DNA from: Saccharomycopsis fibuligera x Saccharomycopsis cf. fibuligera
Lineage: Eukaryota > Ascomycota > Saccharomycetes > Ascoideales > Saccharomycopsidaceae
Assembly (NCBI GenBank): GCA_001936135.1
Contig: CP012811.1
Span: 2,418,001-2,482,000 of the forward strand
DNA: 64,000 bases
Reading direction: 5' to 3'
The stretch's first letter is position 1; each line of letters starts with the position of its first letter. Below the pieces are notes generated by a model. That model was not told where the DNA came from, did no database searches, and saw only the letters and a list, made by a program, of their open reading frames with translations. Positions 62,940 through 64,000 of the stretch are shown piece by piece. Made by a program: the position numbers and the translations under genes.

Positions 62940-63902
62940 CTACATTGGAGAGTGTCTAAACAAGTAAGAAACACTCTCACCGTTATGCAATCTTCTAATT
63001 GCCTCAGCTAACACCCCACTGATATCTATAGTATCCAACTTTGGACATATTTTCTTTTTATCCTCAAAAGGAACAGTGTTAGTACACACAACCTTGTGCA
63101 ACTTACTGTTATTGATATTCTTGATGGCATTCCCCGACAAAATCCCGTGGGTGACAATAGCGATCACCTGCTTAGCATTGTGCTGTAGCAAGATATCAGC
63201 AGCTTTGGCCAATGTGCCGCAAGTGTCGGCCATATCGTCCACAATAATACAAATCTTGTCGGTAACGTCACCAACAAGCAACATTCTACTGACTTCGTTA
63301 GCCACTGCTCTTTCCTTGTGGATCAATGCGAAATTCAAGTCCAATCTGTCTGCCAACGATGCTGCTCTCTTAGCACCACCAGCGTCCGGAGAGACTAATA
63401 TAGCGTTTCTATGGTCAATTTCTTCCTTAATGTATCGTAACACGCTTGGCTCAGCGTACAAATTGTCGGCTGGAACATCAAAGAACCCTTGGATTTGAGC
63501 CGCGTGCAAATCCATAGTGATGATATGGTTAACTCCAGCAGTGGTGAGCATGTCTGCAACTAACTTGGCAGAAATAGGGGCTCTACTCTTGTCTTTTCTG
63601 TCCTGTCTTGCGTAGGGAAAGTTTGGAATCACAGCGGTAATGGTTCTAGCAGAAGCGGTTTTGCAGGCGTTTATCATTATGAGCAATTCAATCAATCTGT
63701 CATTGACATCGCCGCATGAGATTTGAGAAATTATATACACGTCTTCGTCTCTGACGGACTCAGCAATGGAAAAGAGAACTTCACCGCTGGATTCTCTCTT
63801 GATGTCAACTTTGCAGAGGTCGAGGCCAAGTCTGGCAGAGACGGCATCAGCCAATCCTCTGTGTATGTCGCTGGAGATTAACTTGATTGAGTTGGTAGCC
63901 AT
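62940..63902 (-). CDS. PRS3: Ribose-phosphate pyrophosphokinase (PRPP synthetase) subunit
   Basis: It makes PRPP from ribose-5-phosphate and ATP for purine, pyrimidine, His and Trp synthesis, acting in heteromers of PRS subunits. The 320 residues match the length of S. cerevisiae Prs3. Visible motifs are [22 protein letters not shown] (ATP/flag region), [22 protein letters not shown] (substrate loop), the flexible loop [18 protein letters not shown] with HKERA, and the PRPP loop [17 protein letters not shown]. The end [16 protein letters not shown] is Prs3-like. The ATG at 63902 is the first in frame. A (GT)n run lies about 70-85 bp upstream. Confidence 0.93.
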   Translation of the reverse strand: MATNSIKLISSDIHRGLADAVSARLGLDLCKVDIKRESSGEVLFSIAESVRDEDVYIISQISCGDVNDRLIELLIMINACKTASARTITAVIPNFPYARQDRKDKSRAPISAKLVADMLTTAGVNHIITMDLHAAQIQGFFDVPADNLYAEPSVLRYIKEEIDHRNAILVSPDAGGAKRAASLADRLDLNFALIHKERAVANEVSRMLLVGDVTDKICIIVDDMADTCGTLAKAADILLQHNAKQVIAIVTHGILSGNAIKNINNSKLHKVVCTNTVPFEDKKKICPKLDTIDISGVLAEAIRRLHNGESVSYLFRHSPM

Positions 63903-64000
63903 TTTGTGCTGATATTGTTGTGGCTAATGTGACTATGGTTGTTGCAGATGGCGTGTTTTGTGTGTTTTGTGTGTGTGTGTGTGTGTATGTAAGGAGTTCA
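63903..64000. promoter_or_regulatory. Start of the PRS3 promoter (window edge)
   Basis: Contains GTGTTTTGTGTGTTTTG and a (GT)n tract at about 63969-63987. The window ends here. Confidence 0.5.

Noticed and set aside
1-64000. CRISPR array, prophage, insertion sequence or LTR retrotransposon
   Set aside because: A eukaryotic window. I found no array of spaced identical repeats, no reverse transcriptase or integrase motif, and no paired long terminal repeats by eye.

Overview
The window is 64 kb of nuclear chromosome from a budding yeast, most likely a CTG-clade (Candida/Lodderomyces-type) species. The genes are typical ascomycete-yeast genes: ACS1, YSA1, ALG1, SDH4, phospholipase B, PXP2, AFG1, RSM7, PSY4, APE2, RRP45, a mitochondrial stomatin, RNH202, an Eap1-like eIF4E binder, BIG1, a TM9 protein, a P-TEFb-type cyclin, RPS8 and PRS3. 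Introns are few and carry GTATGT-type donors and TACTAAC-type branch sites. Long Asn/Gln homopolymers are common. The stomatin gene has no in-frame CTG among its many leucine codons, which fits the CTG clade. If so, the rare CTG codons in these proteins encode serine. The species itself cannot be fixed from the sequence.

Layout. 0-6.7 kb: the 3' part of ACS1, a 2.4 kb T-rich then purine-rich spacer, a three-exon YSA1 (minus) and ALG1 (plus). 6.7-19.5 kb: a gene-poor AT-rich stretch with only SDH4 and one frameshifted unknown gene as credible genes, plus a decayed mitochondrial-type Hsp70 relic near 8.5-9.6 kb and a GC-rich direct and inverted repeat island at 10.64-10.76 kb. 19.5-31 kb: a secreted phospholipase B and a 2404-residue SET-domain protein. 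31-46.9 kb: a dense, more GC-rich block with PXP2, AFG1, RSM7, PSY4, APE2, RRP45, the stomatin and RNH202. 46.9-64 kb: the Eap1-like protein, BIG1, the TM9 protein, the cyclin, RPS8 and PRS3.

The most unusual object is the SET protein (22528-29742, minus). It joins an AWS-SET-post-SET methyltransferase module to ten dispersed 27-residue units. Each unit is three copies of a nine-residue Asp/Asn-Gly/Tyr-Tyr motif, and the protein ends in a Tyr/Gln/Asn-rich basic tail. I do not recognise this combination.

The genes do not form one pathway. Several concern mitochondria or peroxisomes (SDH4, AFG1, RSM7, stomatin, PXP2, possibly long forms of YSA1 and APE2). Three genes (YSA1, APE2, PXP2) have two in-frame ATGs that would include or skip a presequence-like N-terminus. 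RPS8 appears to have a 642-nt intron in its 5' UTR. PSY4 begins in a 31-nt exon that a simple open-reading-frame view misses.
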